Assembly: GCF_030718205.1 (NCBI RefSeq) | Contig: NZ_JAUZQF010000004.1 | Coordinates: 248,001 to 312,000 of the forward strand | Direction of reading: 5' to 3' | DNA length: 64,000 nt | Source of the DNA: Nonomuraea turcica | GTDB lineage: Bacteria; Actinomycetota; Actinomycetes; Streptosporangiales; Streptosporangiaceae | In this document: piece by piece, positions 1 through 8,401 of the stretch | How positions within the stretch are numbered: the first letter of the stretch is position 1 | Layout of the letters: each line of letters opens with the position of its first letter | Program-made: the position numbers and the translations under genes | The notes under the pieces: model-generated | Told to the model about the DNA's origin: nothing | What the model saw: the letters and a program-made list of their open reading frames with translations, nothing else | Databases searched by the model: none

Positions 1-171
1 TCTGGCGCCCCCGCGCACGAGCCCGGACGCCGCCCTGGTCACGTCGGTCACCAGCCGCCGATAGCCGTAGACGTGGCCGCCGCGCAGGTCGACCAGCGCC
101 GGCCGGTCACCGCGCTCGTAGGCCCGGTGGAACACCTCGCTGATCACGGTGGCCGAGGCGTCGGGCTGCAT
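1..171 (-). CDS. Partial AMP-dependent acyl-CoA ligase-like protein, N-terminus only
   Basis: Reading leftward from an ATG at 171 gives 57 residues with no stop before the window edge, so only the N-terminus is visible. It contains ALVDLRGGHVYGYRRL followed by a VTRAASGL segment. This is the start of the N-terminal lobe of acyl-CoA ligases (ANL superfamily), where a statement that substrate groups exist is followed by 'Y..L...V.R.A.GL..G'. The same pattern occurs in the ligase-like protein at 17141-17893, so the two look paralogous. Whether this copy has the AMP-binding P-loop cannot be seen. It is divergent from the ABC exporter at 500 and shares its upstream region. Confidence 0.6.
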   Translation of the reverse strand, partial: MQPDASATVISEVFHRAYERGDRPALVDLRGGHVYGYRRLVTDVTRAASGLVRGGAR

Positions 172-499
172 ATCCGCCAACGTACGACCGCCCCGGACGG
201 CGCAGCGTCCACCGATCTATGGAGCCCTCTGTGCCTTGGGCGGGCCCGAGCCCTGCGCGGCTCGAGCCCGCTGCCGCGCGCCCGGAGCCGGACACCCACC
301 CCTCCGAAGATGTCCGGCCCCTCGGCTGCGCGGCGTCCCCAACCGTAGAGCTACGCAAGGGGGCCGCACATGCATTGACATGGCCATACGACGATGCAGA
401 AGGCAATATGTAGACGAGGCAGATATTACTATCCGTATTCGAGCAACTACTCTAGATAATCGGTGGTGAACTGTCGGTGCCCGTAGGCACACTCGAGTC
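172..499. other. Intergenic region between divergent ligase-like gene and ABC exporter
   Basis: These 328 bases carry no convincing gene. The right half (about 370-470) is clearly richer in A and T than its surroundings and holds TTGACA at 375-380 and a TAGATAAT stretch at 452-459, which could be the -10 of a rightward promoter for the exporter. A 29-codon ORF starts at the ATG at 380 and ends at 469, but it lacks a ribosome binding site, so I do not call it a gene. Confidence 0.4.
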
Positions 500-2362
500 A
501 TGGCCGATGAGCCGTTAGAGCTCGGTGAGATCTCCTTCTCCGACTGGCATGCCCACACGGACAAGTTGGCGGACGTGCGCTTCCTGACCATCGCCAGGCG
601 ACTGCCGTCGCTGGTGGCCCAGGCGATGCGCATGGCGTGGCGGGCCAGCCCGCGCGACACCGTGGCCACGGTCACGCTCAACCTGCTCGGTGGCGTGCTC
701 ACCGCGTTCGGGCTGCTGGCCACGACAGGCGTGCTGACCGCGCTCTTCAGCGAGGGCCCGACCCCGGACCGCGTCGTGGCCGCGCTGCCCAGTCTGGCCC
801 TGGTGGCCGCCGCGGCGGCGCTGCGCACGGCGGTGCAGGCCGGCGCGGGCTGGGCGCAGGCGCGCTTGGACCCGCAGGTCAGCCGTCTGACCGAGGAGCG
901 GCTCTACGGCCTGACCAGCCGCGTCGACCTGGTCGCCTACGACGACCCCGAGTTCCACGACGCGTTACAGCGGGCCAGGCTGCGCGGCGTGGCCATGGCG
1001 GACCAGGTCGTGTCCGCGGCCGTCGACGTGCTGAGCGCCGCCGTCGGCATCGCCGCCGTGGCCGGCGTGCTGGGCGTCCTGCACCCGGTGCTGCTCCCGC
1101 TGCTCCTGCTGGCGGTGCTGCCGGACGCCTGGGCCATGGTCCGCAGCGCCAGGATGCGCTACGCCACCCTCTACGCCCTCATCCCCGCCAACCGCCGCAA
1201 ATGGATCATCGGTGAATTGCTGGCCAACCGCGAGCCGGCGGCGGAGGTCCGCTCGTTCACGATGCGCGGCTTCCTGCTGCGCATGTACGACGCTGTGGCG
1301 CGGGCCGAGCAGGACGTGATGCTCAAGCTGGCCAGGCGGCAGACCTTCGCCGGGCTCGCCGGCCAGGCGCTCGGCGGCCTCGGCACCGGCCTGGTCTACC
1401 TCGCGCTGGGCGTGCTCCTGGCGATCGGGGCGATCCCGCTGGCCGTGGCCGGCACGGCGGTCCTGGCCATCAGGTCCGCCCAGCAGTCGCTCGGCAATCT
1501 GATCTACGCCACCAACCGCCTCTACGAGGAGGGCCTCTACTTCACCGACTTCTTGGAGTTCTGCGCCGACGCCGAGCGCCGCGTGTCCGCGAGACGACCG
1601 GCCGCGATGCCGCCGGGCTTCCAGCGCATCACCGCCAGCGGCGTGACGTTCACCTACCCCGGCGCGCAAGCGCCGGCCCTGCGCGAGGTGACCATCGAGA
1701 TCAAGCAGGGTGAAGTGATCGCCTTCGTCGGCGAGAACGGCTCAGGCAAGACCACCCTCGCCAAGATCCTCTCGGGCCTCTACGAGCCGGACTCCGGGGT
1801 GGTCCTGTGGGACGACACCGACCTGAAACAGGTCAACCCGGAAGACCTGCGCCTCCGCACGGCCGTGATCGCCCAGGACCACACCCGCTGGCCGCTCACC
1901 GCCCGCTACAACATCACGATGGGCACCGACAAAGGGGACGAGTCCTTACACGCGGCCGCGGCGGTGGCGGGCGCCGATGAGGTCATCGCCGATCTGCCCC
2001 ACGGCTACCGCACCCTCCTCGACCGCCGCTTCAAAGACGGCCACGAGCTGTCCGGCGGCCAATGGCAGCGCATCGCCGTGGCCCGCGGCTTCCACCGCGA
2101 CGCCGACCTGCTAATCTGCGACGAGCCCACAGCCGCGCTCGACGCCCGCGCCGAACACGCCCTCTTCGAGCGCATCCGCACCCACTCCGGCGGCCGCACC
2201 GTCCTGCTCATCACCCACCGCCTGGCCAGCGTCCGCTACGCCGACCGCATCTACGTCCTCGACCACGGCAAGGTCACCGAGCAAGGCGACCACGACACGC
2301 TCATGGCCCTCGACGGCCTCTACGCCGACCTCTACTCCCTCCAGGCCAGGGCCTACCGCTGA
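500..2362 (+). CDS. ABC exporter, fused permease and ATP-binding protein
   Basis: This 620-residue single-chain half-transporter has an N-terminal membrane domain (hydrophobic segments between about residues 55 and 330) and a C-terminal nucleotide-binding domain. Walker A is GENGSGKTT (from residue 411), the signature is LSGGQ (about 516), and Walker B ends in LLICDEP, followed by an H-loop in LLITHRL. It should work as a homodimer in the inner membrane and export a substrate. An unusual soluble N-terminal extension (about 45 residues) precedes the first membrane helix. Exporters of this type often serve peptide natural-product clusters, but no precursor or maturation enzyme is visible here, so the substrate is unknown. 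The ATG at 500 has no clear ribosome binding site. Confidence 0.9.
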   Translation: MADEPLELGEISFSDWHAHTDKLADVRFLTIARRLPSLVAQAMRMAWRASPRDTVATVTLNLLGGVLTAFGLLATTGVLTALFSEGPTPDRVVAALPSLALVAAAAALRTAVQAGAGWAQARLDPQVSRLTEERLYGLTSRVDLVAYDDPEFHDALQRARLRGVAMADQVVSAAVDVLSAAVGIAAVAGVLGVLHPVLLPLLLLAVLPDAWAMVRSARMRYATLYALIPANRRKWIIGELLANREPAAEVRSFTMRGFLLRMYDAVARAEQDVMLKLARRQTFAGLAGQALGGLGTGLVYLALGVLLAIGAIPLAVAGTAVLAIRSAQQSLGNLIYATNRLYEEGLYFTDFLEFCADAERRVSARRPAAMPPGFQRITASGVTFTYPGAQAPALREVTIEIKQGEVIAFVGENGSGKTTLAKILSGLYEPDSGVVLWDDTDLKQVNPEDLRLRTAVIAQDHTRWPLTARYNITMGTDKGDESLHAAAAVAGADEVIADLPHGYRTLLDRRFKDGHELSGGQWQRIAVARGFHRDADLLICDEPTAALDARAEHALFERIRTHSGGRTVLLITHRLASVRYADRIYVLDHGKVTEQGDHDTLMALDGLYADLYSLQARAYR

Positions 2363-2398
2363 CCGACGCTCACGCCAAGGTCTACCGCCGGCGGGCGC

Positions 2399-3856
2399 TC
2401 ACGCCAAGACGGCCTCGATCACGGCCCGCGCGATCGGCGCCACGTTGGCGGCCCGGGCGCCCGGGTGCTCCAGCACCACCCCCACCGCCACCTCCGGTTT
2501 GTCGGCAGGTGCGAAGGCGGTGACCAGCGCGTGGTCCTCCGCGCCGGGGACGGCCCGTGACATGGCGGTCTCGGCGGCCACCTCCACGCCGGGGATGGCC
2601 GCGCCCGTTCCTGTGCCGCCCGCGTGCGTCACCGTGGTCATCATCGCCGCCAGATGTCTGGCCAGCGGGGCCGGCACCGCCGTGCGGTACGGCGTGGGGC
2701 CGGCCCTGTTGATGACCGATCCGTCCGCCAGGCGCACCTCCTCCACCAGGTACGGCCGCATCAGCACCCCGTCGTTGGCCACGGCCGCCGACAACATGGC
2801 GATCATCAGCGGCGTGGCTCTGTCCTCGTGGTGCCCGATGGCCGCCAGCGCCGTCTGGGCCCGCGTCATGGCCGGAGCGGTAGGAAACCTGCTCGGCGTC
2901 GTGGCCACCGGAATCGCCAGACTCTCCTCGTTGAACCCGAACGCCTCCGCCTGGTCCCGCAGGATGTCCTGGCCGAGCTGCATCCCTATGGTGGCGAACG
3001 CCGTATCGCAGGAGACCTGGAAGGCGTACAGGAGTGTCGGGCGGGTGTCGCGGCAGCCGGGATCGTTTCGGACGTACGCGGAAGTTCCCGGCAGCGGCAG
3101 CCGCGCCGGGGCGTCGACCAGGCCGGCCGGGTTGTACTCGCCGGAGCCCAATGCCGCGGCCGTGGTCACCAGCTTGAACGTCGAGCCCGGCGGATACGTC
3201 TGGCGCAGCGCCCGGTTCAGCAGCGGCCGCCCGGGCGCTCGCCGCAACCCCCGCGCCGTCTCGGCCAGCCGGGAGCGGTCGAACGTGGTGAGGACGTTCG
3301 GGTCGTACGACGGGTACGAGGCCAGCGCCAGGATGGCGCCCGTCGCCGGGTTGATCGCCACCACCGCCCCGGGCACGCCCACCGCCTTGAGGCTCTGGTA
3401 CGCAGCCCACTGCGCCCGGTCGCTGATCGTCAGCCGCACGTCGGCCCCTTCGACGCCGCCGTCCTTCACCAGCGACCGGACCTTGACCTTGGCGTCGTCA
3501 CCCGACAACACCGCGCCCTGCGCCTGCTCGATGCCGGAGGAGCGGTAGAGCGACAGGTGCCCGGTGACCGGCGCGTAGACCTCGCCGTGCCGGTAGACCC
3601 GCTGATAGAGGTACGGGCCGCCGCCGGCCGGGCGGCTCGTGGCGATGGCCGTGCCGTCGTAGGTCAGGATGTCGCCACGCGGGTGGCCGAACCTGGCGAG
3701 CAGCGGCCGCTCGTTCCTGCGGTCGGCGTTGAGCGCCTGGGACCCGAACGCCTGCACGATCGTGATGTGGCCCAGCAGCACGAACAACATCGCCGCGCCC
3801 ACCATGGCAACGCGGCGCAGCGACACGTTGATCCGTCCGGCCCTCGCTCCGGCCAT
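2399..3856 (-). CDS. Penicillin-binding protein 2 / FtsI-like transpeptidase with degenerate motifs
   Basis: The 485-residue protein has one N-terminal membrane anchor (about residues 14-36), a PBP dimerisation region, and a transpeptidase domain, as in actinobacterial PbpA-type class B PBPs that cross-link septal or lateral peptidoglycan. The active-site STFK motif is intact (S225, K228). Motif 2, normally SxN, is SCD (282-284). Motif 3, normally VAGKTGT, reads VAAETAM (426-432), so the lysine is Glu429 and the glycine is Ala431. The rest of the fold is well preserved, which argues against simple decay. The protein may be catalytically weak, insensitive to beta-lactams or purely structural. 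The gene lies 36 bases after the merR-like gene on the same strand. A GTG at 3826 is an alternative start. Confidence 0.85.
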   Translation of the reverse strand: MAGARAGRINVSLRRVAMVGAAMLFVLLGHITIVQAFGSQALNADRRNERPLLARFGHPRGDILTYDGTAIATSRPAGGGPYLYQRVYRHGEVYAPVTGHLSLYRSSGIEQAQGAVLSGDDAKVKVRSLVKDGGVEGADVRLTISDRAQWAAYQSLKAVGVPGAVVAINPATGAILALASYPSYDPNVLTTFDRSRLAETARGLRRAPGRPLLNRALRQTYPPGSTFKLVTTAAALGSGEYNPAGLVDAPARLPLPGTSAYVRNDPGCRDTRPTLLYAFQVSCDTAFATIGMQLGQDILRDQAEAFGFNEESLAIPVATTPSRFPTAPAMTRAQTALAAIGHHEDRATPLMIAMLSAAVANDGVLMRPYLVEEVRLADGSVINRAGPTPYRTAVPAPLARHLAAMMTTVTHAGGTGTGAAIPGVEVAAETAMSRAVPGAEDHALVTAFAPADKPEVAVGVVLEHPGARAANVAPIARAVIEAVLA

Positions 3857-3892
3857 GGATCTTGGTCTATCGGCCGGATGGCAAAGGCGGGT

Positions 3893-4246
3893 CTACATGA
3901 CGCTGCGGTAGTAGGAGATCTTGTTGTGGATGTAGCGCTGGCGCTCGGCCAGGTTCGCGATCTGCGCCTGGACGTGCCCGTCGTGCTCCTCCAGCAGCTT
4001 GATCCGATCCGGGATCGTGTGGTCTCCCGCGCGGACGAGCTCGGCGAAGCGCAACATCGTGGCGATGGGCATGCCCGTGTCACGCAGGCAGCGCAGCATG
4101 CCGAGCCAACCGATGTCGTCCTGAGTGAACCTGCGCTGGCCGGAGGCGTTCCTGGTGACTCGCTCCAGCAAGCCGATCTTCTCGTAGTAACGCAGGGTGT
4201 CGAGACTGAAGCCGGTCTCCTCGACCGCCTCCGCAGGCGTATACAC
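3893..4246 (-). CDS. MerR family transcriptional regulator
   Basis: This 117-residue regulator starts at GTG 4246. Its N-terminal winged helix (FSLDTLRYYEKIGLL, then QRRFTQDDIGWLGMLRCLRDTGMPI) is typical of MerR proteins, and residues 75-110 form the dimerising coiled coil. No cysteine pattern for metal sensing is visible in the short C-terminus. It resembles MerR regulators that control an adjacent aldo-keto reductase. That reductase lies divergently at 4404, and two MerR-type promoters with 19-base spacers lie between the genes, so it very probably controls both directions. Confidence 0.88.
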   Translation of the reverse strand: MYTPAEAVEETGFSLDTLRYYEKIGLLERVTRNASGQRRFTQDDIGWLGMLRCLRDTGMPIATMLRFAELVRAGDHTIPDRIKLLEEHDGHVQAQIANLAERQRYIHNKISYYRSVM

Positions 4247-4329
4247 CGTCAGGCGCCCGCCGGGGGTGGCCCCATGACGGTGACCGTGCTGTGTCCATTG
4301 GTTCGCTCGCTACGCTCGCTCACGCTGCC

Positions 4330-4360
4330 AGTTTCCCACCTGGAGTCCACTCCAGGTCAA
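4330..4360 (-). promoter_or_regulatory. MerR-type promoter for the merR-like gene
   Basis: On the reverse strand TTGACC (4360-4355) and GAAACT (4335-4330) are separated by 19 bases, the overlong spacer typical of MerR-activated promoters. Most of the spacer is a perfect palindrome, ACCTGGAGT-CC-ACTCCAGGT (4338-4357). Confidence 0.6.
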
Positions 4361-4365
4361 CCGCA

Positions 4366-4396
4366 TTGACATGGAGTGCACTCCAGCTCCCACAGT
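4366..4396 (+). promoter_or_regulatory. MerR-type promoter for the aldo-keto reductase
   Basis: TTGACA (4366-4371) and CACAGT (4391-4396) are separated by 19 bases that contain the palindrome TGGAGT-GC-ACTCCA (4372-4385). The -10 box ends 7 bases before the ATG at 4404, so the transcript is likely to be leaderless. Confidence 0.7.
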
Positions 4397-4403
4397 CGTG
4401 GCC

Positions 4404-5327
4404 ATGAACATCGCACTCGGCACGATTCACTTCGGCACCGGCGTCGATCTGCGGGACACCTTCGCCATCCTGGACCGGTTCCACGAGGCGGGCGGCACCA
4501 TGCTCGACACCGCCAACAACTACCCGTTCTGGGTGGAGGGCTGCACCGGCGACGAGAGCGAGCAGGCCATCGGTGCCTGGCTGGCCGCCCGCGGCAACCG
4601 GGACGAGATCTTCATCAGCACGAAGGCCGGAGGGCGGCCCACCGTCCCCGGCGACAAAACCCTCGACTCCGCCGAGGGCCTGTCGGCGCCCGTCATCGCC
4701 AGGGCCGCGGAAGGCAGCCTCCGGAGGCTGGGGACGGACTACATCGACCTGTACTGGGCGCACATCGAGGACCGCTCCGTGCCGCTGGAGGAGACCCTGG
4801 GGGCGTTCAACGAGCTCGCCGTGCAGGGCAAGGTGCGCGCCCTGGGCGCGAGCAACGTGGCGACCTGGCGGCTGGAGCGGGCCAGGAACGTCTCGGCGGC
4901 GCGCGGGTGGATGCCGTACACGTACGTGCAGCTGCGGCACACGTACCTGCGGCCCCGGCCGCTCACCAAGCCCGCGGAGGCGGGGCACACGCTGGTGACG
5001 GACGAGTTGCTCGACTACCTGGCCGCCGAGCCGGACATGACGTTGTGGGCGTACAACACGCTGATGTTCGGCGCGTACACGCGTCCCGACCGGCCGATCT
5101 CCGAGATCTACGACCACTCGGGCACCACCGCCCGCCTCGCCGTCCTCCAGGAGGTGGCGAACGAGCTGGGCGCCACCCCGAACCAGGTGGTCCTGGCCTG
5201 GCTGATGGCCGACGGCATCGTCCCGATCGTCGGTGTGTCGACGATGGCGCAGTTGGAGGAGGCCATCGGCGCCGCAGACCTGAAGCTGGACCCGGATCTC
5301 CGCGCCCGCCTGGACGCCCCGGCCTGA
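4404..5327 (+). CDS. Aldo-keto reductase
   Basis: The 307-residue TIM-barrel oxidoreductase should reduce aldehydes or ketones with NADPH in the cytoplasm. The catalytic tetrad is visible: Asp35 and Tyr40 in DTANNY, Lys74 in ISTKAGG and His120 in YWAHIED. A further in-frame ATG at 4371 lies inside the MerR operator and between the promoter boxes, so the start at 4404 is preferred. There is no Shine-Dalgarno sequence, in line with a leaderless mRNA. Its regulator is probably the divergent MerR protein. The natural substrate is not apparent. Confidence 0.9.
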   Translation: MNIALGTIHFGTGVDLRDTFAILDRFHEAGGTMLDTANNYPFWVEGCTGDESEQAIGAWLAARGNRDEIFISTKAGGRPTVPGDKTLDSAEGLSAPVIARAAEGSLRRLGTDYIDLYWAHIEDRSVPLEETLGAFNELAVQGKVRALGASNVATWRLERARNVSAARGWMPYTYVQLRHTYLRPRPLTKPAEAGHTLVTDELLDYLAAEPDMTLWAYNTLMFGAYTRPDRPISEIYDHSGTTARLAVLQEVANELGATPNQVVLAWLMADGIVPIVGVSTMAQLEEAIGAADLKLDPDLRARLDAPA

Positions 5328-5375
5328 GCCGTGTGGCCCCGGGCCGCCGCCCCCAGGCTACGGGGCGGCGGCCCG

Positions 5376-5464
5376 CCGCATGCGTCCGCTCGCCGTGGCG
5401 GGGCCCGCGTGCGGCCGGTCTCGCCGTGGCGGAGCCCGCATGCGACCGGTCTCCGTGGCGGGGG
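5376..5464 (+). repeat. Short imperfect tandem repeat, three copies of 29-31 bp
   Basis: Three adjacent units (5376-5404, 5405-5435, 5436-5464) share CCGCATGCG, then CCGGTCT, then CCGTGGCGG with small changes. They fill most of the gap between the convergent aldo-keto reductase and tetR-like genes. No function is evident; they may form a stem that stops transcription. Confidence 0.6.
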
Positions 5465-5491
5465 CGGCGGGCGGGCGGGTGCCGGTGGTGG

Positions 5492-6130
5492 TTACGGGAG
5501 GTGGTCGGAGAGGTAGCGGCGGACCAGTTGTTTGCACTCGGCGATCAGCGCCGCGTCGCCTCGGGGGTCGACACGGAAGGCGAGCTTGAGCACCGCGTCC
5601 GTCGCCTCGACCGCCACCACCAGCGCCCGGTCGAGCCCCGGCCCCGCGGGCATGTCCAGCACCTCCATCGTGAGGGCACGCAGCCGGTCGGCCACGATCG
5701 CGTTGTTGTCCCTCGCCCCGTCGAGCGTGCGATCGGTCCCCGGGACCGCGGGCCCCCCTGGCGCGACCAGCACCTCGCCGAAGTCCATGACCGCGAACCC
5801 CGGCGTGGTGCGCTTCATGTCGACGAACTCGTCGATGGCGAGGTCGACCAGGTCGGTCCAGTGGCCGAGCTCGGCCGTGGCGATGCGCTCGGTGATCCGC
5901 TCGAGGAACGCGTCGAGGTTGCGTAGCGCCAGCGCCCGCACCAACCCCTGTTTGTCGTGGAAGAACTGGTAGAACGTGCCGATCGGCACTTCGGCCCGGC
6001 GGGCGACCTCCTTCGTGGTCAGTCCCTCATATCCGACCTCGTCGAGCAGCAACGCGCACTCGTCGAGCATCCGCTCCACCCGCTCCACGCTGCGGCGCTG
6101 GGCGGGACGGCGGCGCAAGATACTCGTCAT
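5492..6130 (-). CDS. TetR family transcriptional regulator
   Basis: This 212-residue repressor has an N-terminal TetR helix-turn-helix: LTTKEVARRAEVPIGTFYQFF at about residues 38-58. It is followed by a long helical ligand and dimerisation domain of the usual family size. It starts at ATG 6130 and is divergent from the GH1 gene at 6222. A 14-base palindrome at 6148-6161 between them is the likely operator. Its ligand is unknown; a sugar or glycoside would fit the neighbour, though TetR control of a beta-glucosidase is less usual than LacI control. Confidence 0.88.
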   Translation of the reverse strand: MTSILRRRPAQRRSVERVERMLDECALLLDEVGYEGLTTKEVARRAEVPIGTFYQFFHDKQGLVRALALRNLDAFLERITERIATAELGHWTDLVDLAIDEFVDMKRTTPGFAVMDFGEVLVAPGGPAVPGTDRTLDGARDNNAIVADRLRALTMEVLDMPAGPGLDRALVVAVEATDAVLKLAFRVDPRGDAALIAECKQLVRRYLSDHLP

Positions 6131-6147
6131 GCCCCCATCCTGGCGTA

Positions 6148-6161
6148 TTACCAGGAGGTAA
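6148..6161. promoter_or_regulatory. Candidate TetR operator
   Basis: TTACC-AGGA-GGTAA is a perfect inverted repeat in the 91-base gap between the divergent tetR-like and beta-glucosidase genes. Its position 18 bases upstream of the tetR start fits autoregulation. Confidence 0.5.
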
Positions 6162-6221
6162 AGGGAGTCACTTGGGCTTCAGATAACATGAGCCATACTC
6201 GCATCTACCGGGAGGGCTGTC

Positions 6222-7523
6222 ATGTTCCTTTGGGGTACGGCCACCGCCGCCTACCAGATCGAGGGTGCCGTCGCCGAGGACGGCAGAGGCGCTTCCATCT
6301 GGGACACCTTCAGCCACGAGCCCGGCCGCACCAGGGACGGCCACACCGGCGACGTGGCGTGCGACCACTACCACCGCTGGCGCGAGGACGTCGCCCTGAT
6401 GTCCGGTCTCGGCGTGAACGCCTACCGGTTCTCGATCGCGTGGCCGCGCGTCCAGCCCCTCGGCTCGGGCCCGGCCAACGCCAAGGGTCTCGATTTCTAC
6501 GAACGGCTCGTGGACGCCCTGCTGGAGGCGGGCATCCAACCGGTGCCCACGTTGTTCCACTGGGACCTGCCCCAGGCCCTGGAGGACCGCGGCGGGTGGC
6601 TGAATCGCGAAATTTCGGAAATGTTCGCCGAGTACGCCGCCGCCGTCGCCACCCGCCTCGCCGACCGCGTCCCCCTGTGGATCACCCTGAACGAGCCGTT
6701 CGTGCACATGGCCTTCGGCTACGCCATGGGCGTGCACGCCCCCGGCCAGGCCCTGCTGACCGGCGCCCTGCCGGCCGCGCACCACCAGTTCCTGGCCCAC
6801 GGGCTGGCGGTGCGCGCGCTGCGAGCCGCGGGGGCGCGCCAGGTGGCCGTCACGAACAACTGCACCCCGGTCTGGCCCGCCTCTCAGCAGGAGCCCGACC
6901 TGAGGGCGGCCGAGGCCTACGACATTCTGCACAACCGCCTGTTCAACGACCCCATCCTTCTCGGCAAATATCCCGACCTGTCGGCCTACGTCCCGGCCCT
7001 CGACGTCGTCCGCGACGGAGACCTCGACGTCATCGCCACACCCTTGGACGCGCTGGGCATCAACTACTACAACCCCACCCGCATCGCCGCCCCGACGTCG
7101 GAAGGCCTGCCGTTCACCGACGCCGGCATCACCGGCTACCCCACGACGGCGTTCGGCTGGCCGATCGTCCCCGACGGCTTGCGCGAGCTCCTCACCGGAC
7201 TCAAGACCAGGTACGGCGCCGCGCTCCCGCCCATCCTCATCACCGAGAACGGCTGCTCCAACGACGACACGAGCACGCTCGACGACGCGGCCCGCATCGC
7301 GTTCCTGGAGGGCCACATCGCCGCGATGCGGCAGGCCATGGCCGAGGGCGTGGACGTCCGCGGCTACTTCGTCTGGTCGCTCCTGGACAACTTCGAGTGG
7401 GCCGAGGGCTACCACCAGCGCTTCGGCCTGGTGCACGTGGACTTCGCCACCCAGCGCCGAACCCCGAAGGCGTCCTACGCGTGGCTGAGGGACTTCCTGC
7501 GGGGTCAGAACACCGACACGTGA
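6222..7523 (+). CDS. Glycoside hydrolase family 1 beta-glucosidase
   Basis: The 433-residue enzyme hydrolyses beta-linked glucosides or galactosides by a retaining mechanism. The GH1 signature is complete: N-terminal FLWGTATAAYQIEG, acid/base Glu158 in TLNEP and nucleophile Glu342 in LITENG, with the C-terminal WSLLDNFEWAEGY. There is no signal peptide, so it acts on imported di- or oligosaccharides. The ATG at 6222 has a good ribosome binding site (GGGAGG, 6210-6215). It is probably repressed by the divergent TetR protein. No sugar transporter is adjacent, which is unusual for such enzymes. Its last 19 bases overlap the convergent gene. Confidence 0.93.
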   Translation: MFLWGTATAAYQIEGAVAEDGRGASIWDTFSHEPGRTRDGHTGDVACDHYHRWREDVALMSGLGVNAYRFSIAWPRVQPLGSGPANAKGLDFYERLVDALLEAGIQPVPTLFHWDLPQALEDRGGWLNREISEMFAEYAAAVATRLADRVPLWITLNEPFVHMAFGYAMGVHAPGQALLTGALPAAHHQFLAHGLAVRALRAAGARQVAVTNNCTPVWPASQQEPDLRAAEAYDILHNRLFNDPILLGKYPDLSAYVPALDVVRDGDLDVIATPLDALGINYYNPTRIAAPTSEGLPFTDAGITGYPTTAFGWPIVPDGLRELLTGLKTRYGAALPPILITENGCSNDDTSTLDDAARIAFLEGHIAAMRQAMAEGVDVRGYFVWSLLDNFEWAEGYHQRFGLVHVDFATQRRTPKASYAWLRDFLRGQNTDT

Positions 7524-8401
7524 ACGTGGTCGTAGTGGTTGGCCGTGATCCCGCCGCGGTCCGACATCGGATCCCAGCCGCCCCCTGAGCGGATGTCGTA
7601 GTAGCGCTGCTTCCAGATGATGTACATCACGCCGAGCCTGGAGCCGTTCTTGATGAGCCAGTCGGCCAGGGCGTCGCCGTTGGCGCCGTCGGCCCCGGCG
7701 GCCATGGTGCCGCCTCGGGACATCATGAAGTCGCAGGCCCGGCCCTTGCCGTGCTCGCCGGGGTCGCCGGGGCGCAGGCAGCCCACACCGTATTTCATCG
7801 GGAAGTTCTGCATGATCTCGGCACGCACCTGGACCATGCGCGGCGTCAGGCCGTCCGCACCGCCGGGCTGCTGGAAGCCGTATTTGTTGAGCAGGCGCTG
7901 AATGTCGTCGCGCTTGCCCAGGAGGGTCTTGATCTCCTTCTTCAGCTTCTCGATCTTGTCATTGGCGTTGAGCTTCGCCTCTTTGGAATCCTCGATCAGC
8001 TTCTGGATGCTCTTGACGCGCTCGGTCCGCTCGGTGGCCATGTAGGTCATGTTGGCCGCCTGGCCGAGGACCTGATGCGGCTCGGCCGTCATGCCGAAGA
8101 GCTGGATGCCGTCGATGGGGCCGATCATGTAGGCGGTCTGGGCGATGCGCCCCACGTCCGCCTGCGCGGCCGCGAGCTTGGCCTGCAGACCGCTCGAGGT
8201 GTCGGTGGCCCGCTTGGCCTGGATCCTGATCTCCTCCAGGCTCTGGATCTGGCCACGGTAGAGCTCGTTGAGCCGGGCCGCCTGTTTGGTGAGTTTGCGC
8301 AGCTCAGCAGGGCTGGGATCGGCCGACGCCGGCTGCGGCGAGTGGAGCCCGAGCAGCCCGGAGAGGACGGCGACAAGAACGGCGAACCGCCAGATTCTCA
8401 C
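7505..8401 (-). CDS. Secreted coiled-coil protein with ARB_07466-like C-terminal domain
   Basis: This 298-residue protein has a signal peptide ending in PQPASA, a helical coiled-coil region (about residues 28-180) like that of RipA/NlpC-type cell-wall proteins, and a C-terminal domain with GKGRACDFM, SGGGWDP and NHYDHVHVS. The His-Asp-His arrangement resembles metal-dependent LAS or M15-type peptidoglycan peptidases, so a role at the cell wall is likely, but catalysis is unproven. I start it at GTG 8401, preceded by GGAGGGA, because that gives a normal signal peptide; the open frame extends 20 codons further upstream. Confidence 0.82.
   Translation of the reverse strand: MRIWRFAVLVAVLSGLLGLHSPQPASADPSPAELRKLTKQAARLNELYRGQIQSLEEIRIQAKRATDTSSGLQAKLAAAQADVGRIAQTAYMIGPIDGIQLFGMTAEPHQVLGQAANMTYMATERTERVKSIQKLIEDSKEAKLNANDKIEKLKKEIKTLLGKRDDIQRLLNKYGFQQPGGADGLTPRMVQVRAEIMQNFPMKYGVGCLRPGDPGEHGKGRACDFMMSRGGTMAAGADGANGDALADWLIKNGSRLGVMYIIWKQRYYDIRSGGGWDPMSDRGGITANHYDHVHVSVF

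Noticed and set aside
380..469. 29-codon ORF before the ABC exporter, considered as an export-peptide precursor
   Set aside because: It has no ribosome binding site, no leader-core pattern and no modifying enzyme nearby.
4371..4403. Earlier ATG (4371) for the aldo-keto reductase
   Set aside because: It lies within the MerR palindrome and between the promoter boxes, upstream of the probable transcription start.
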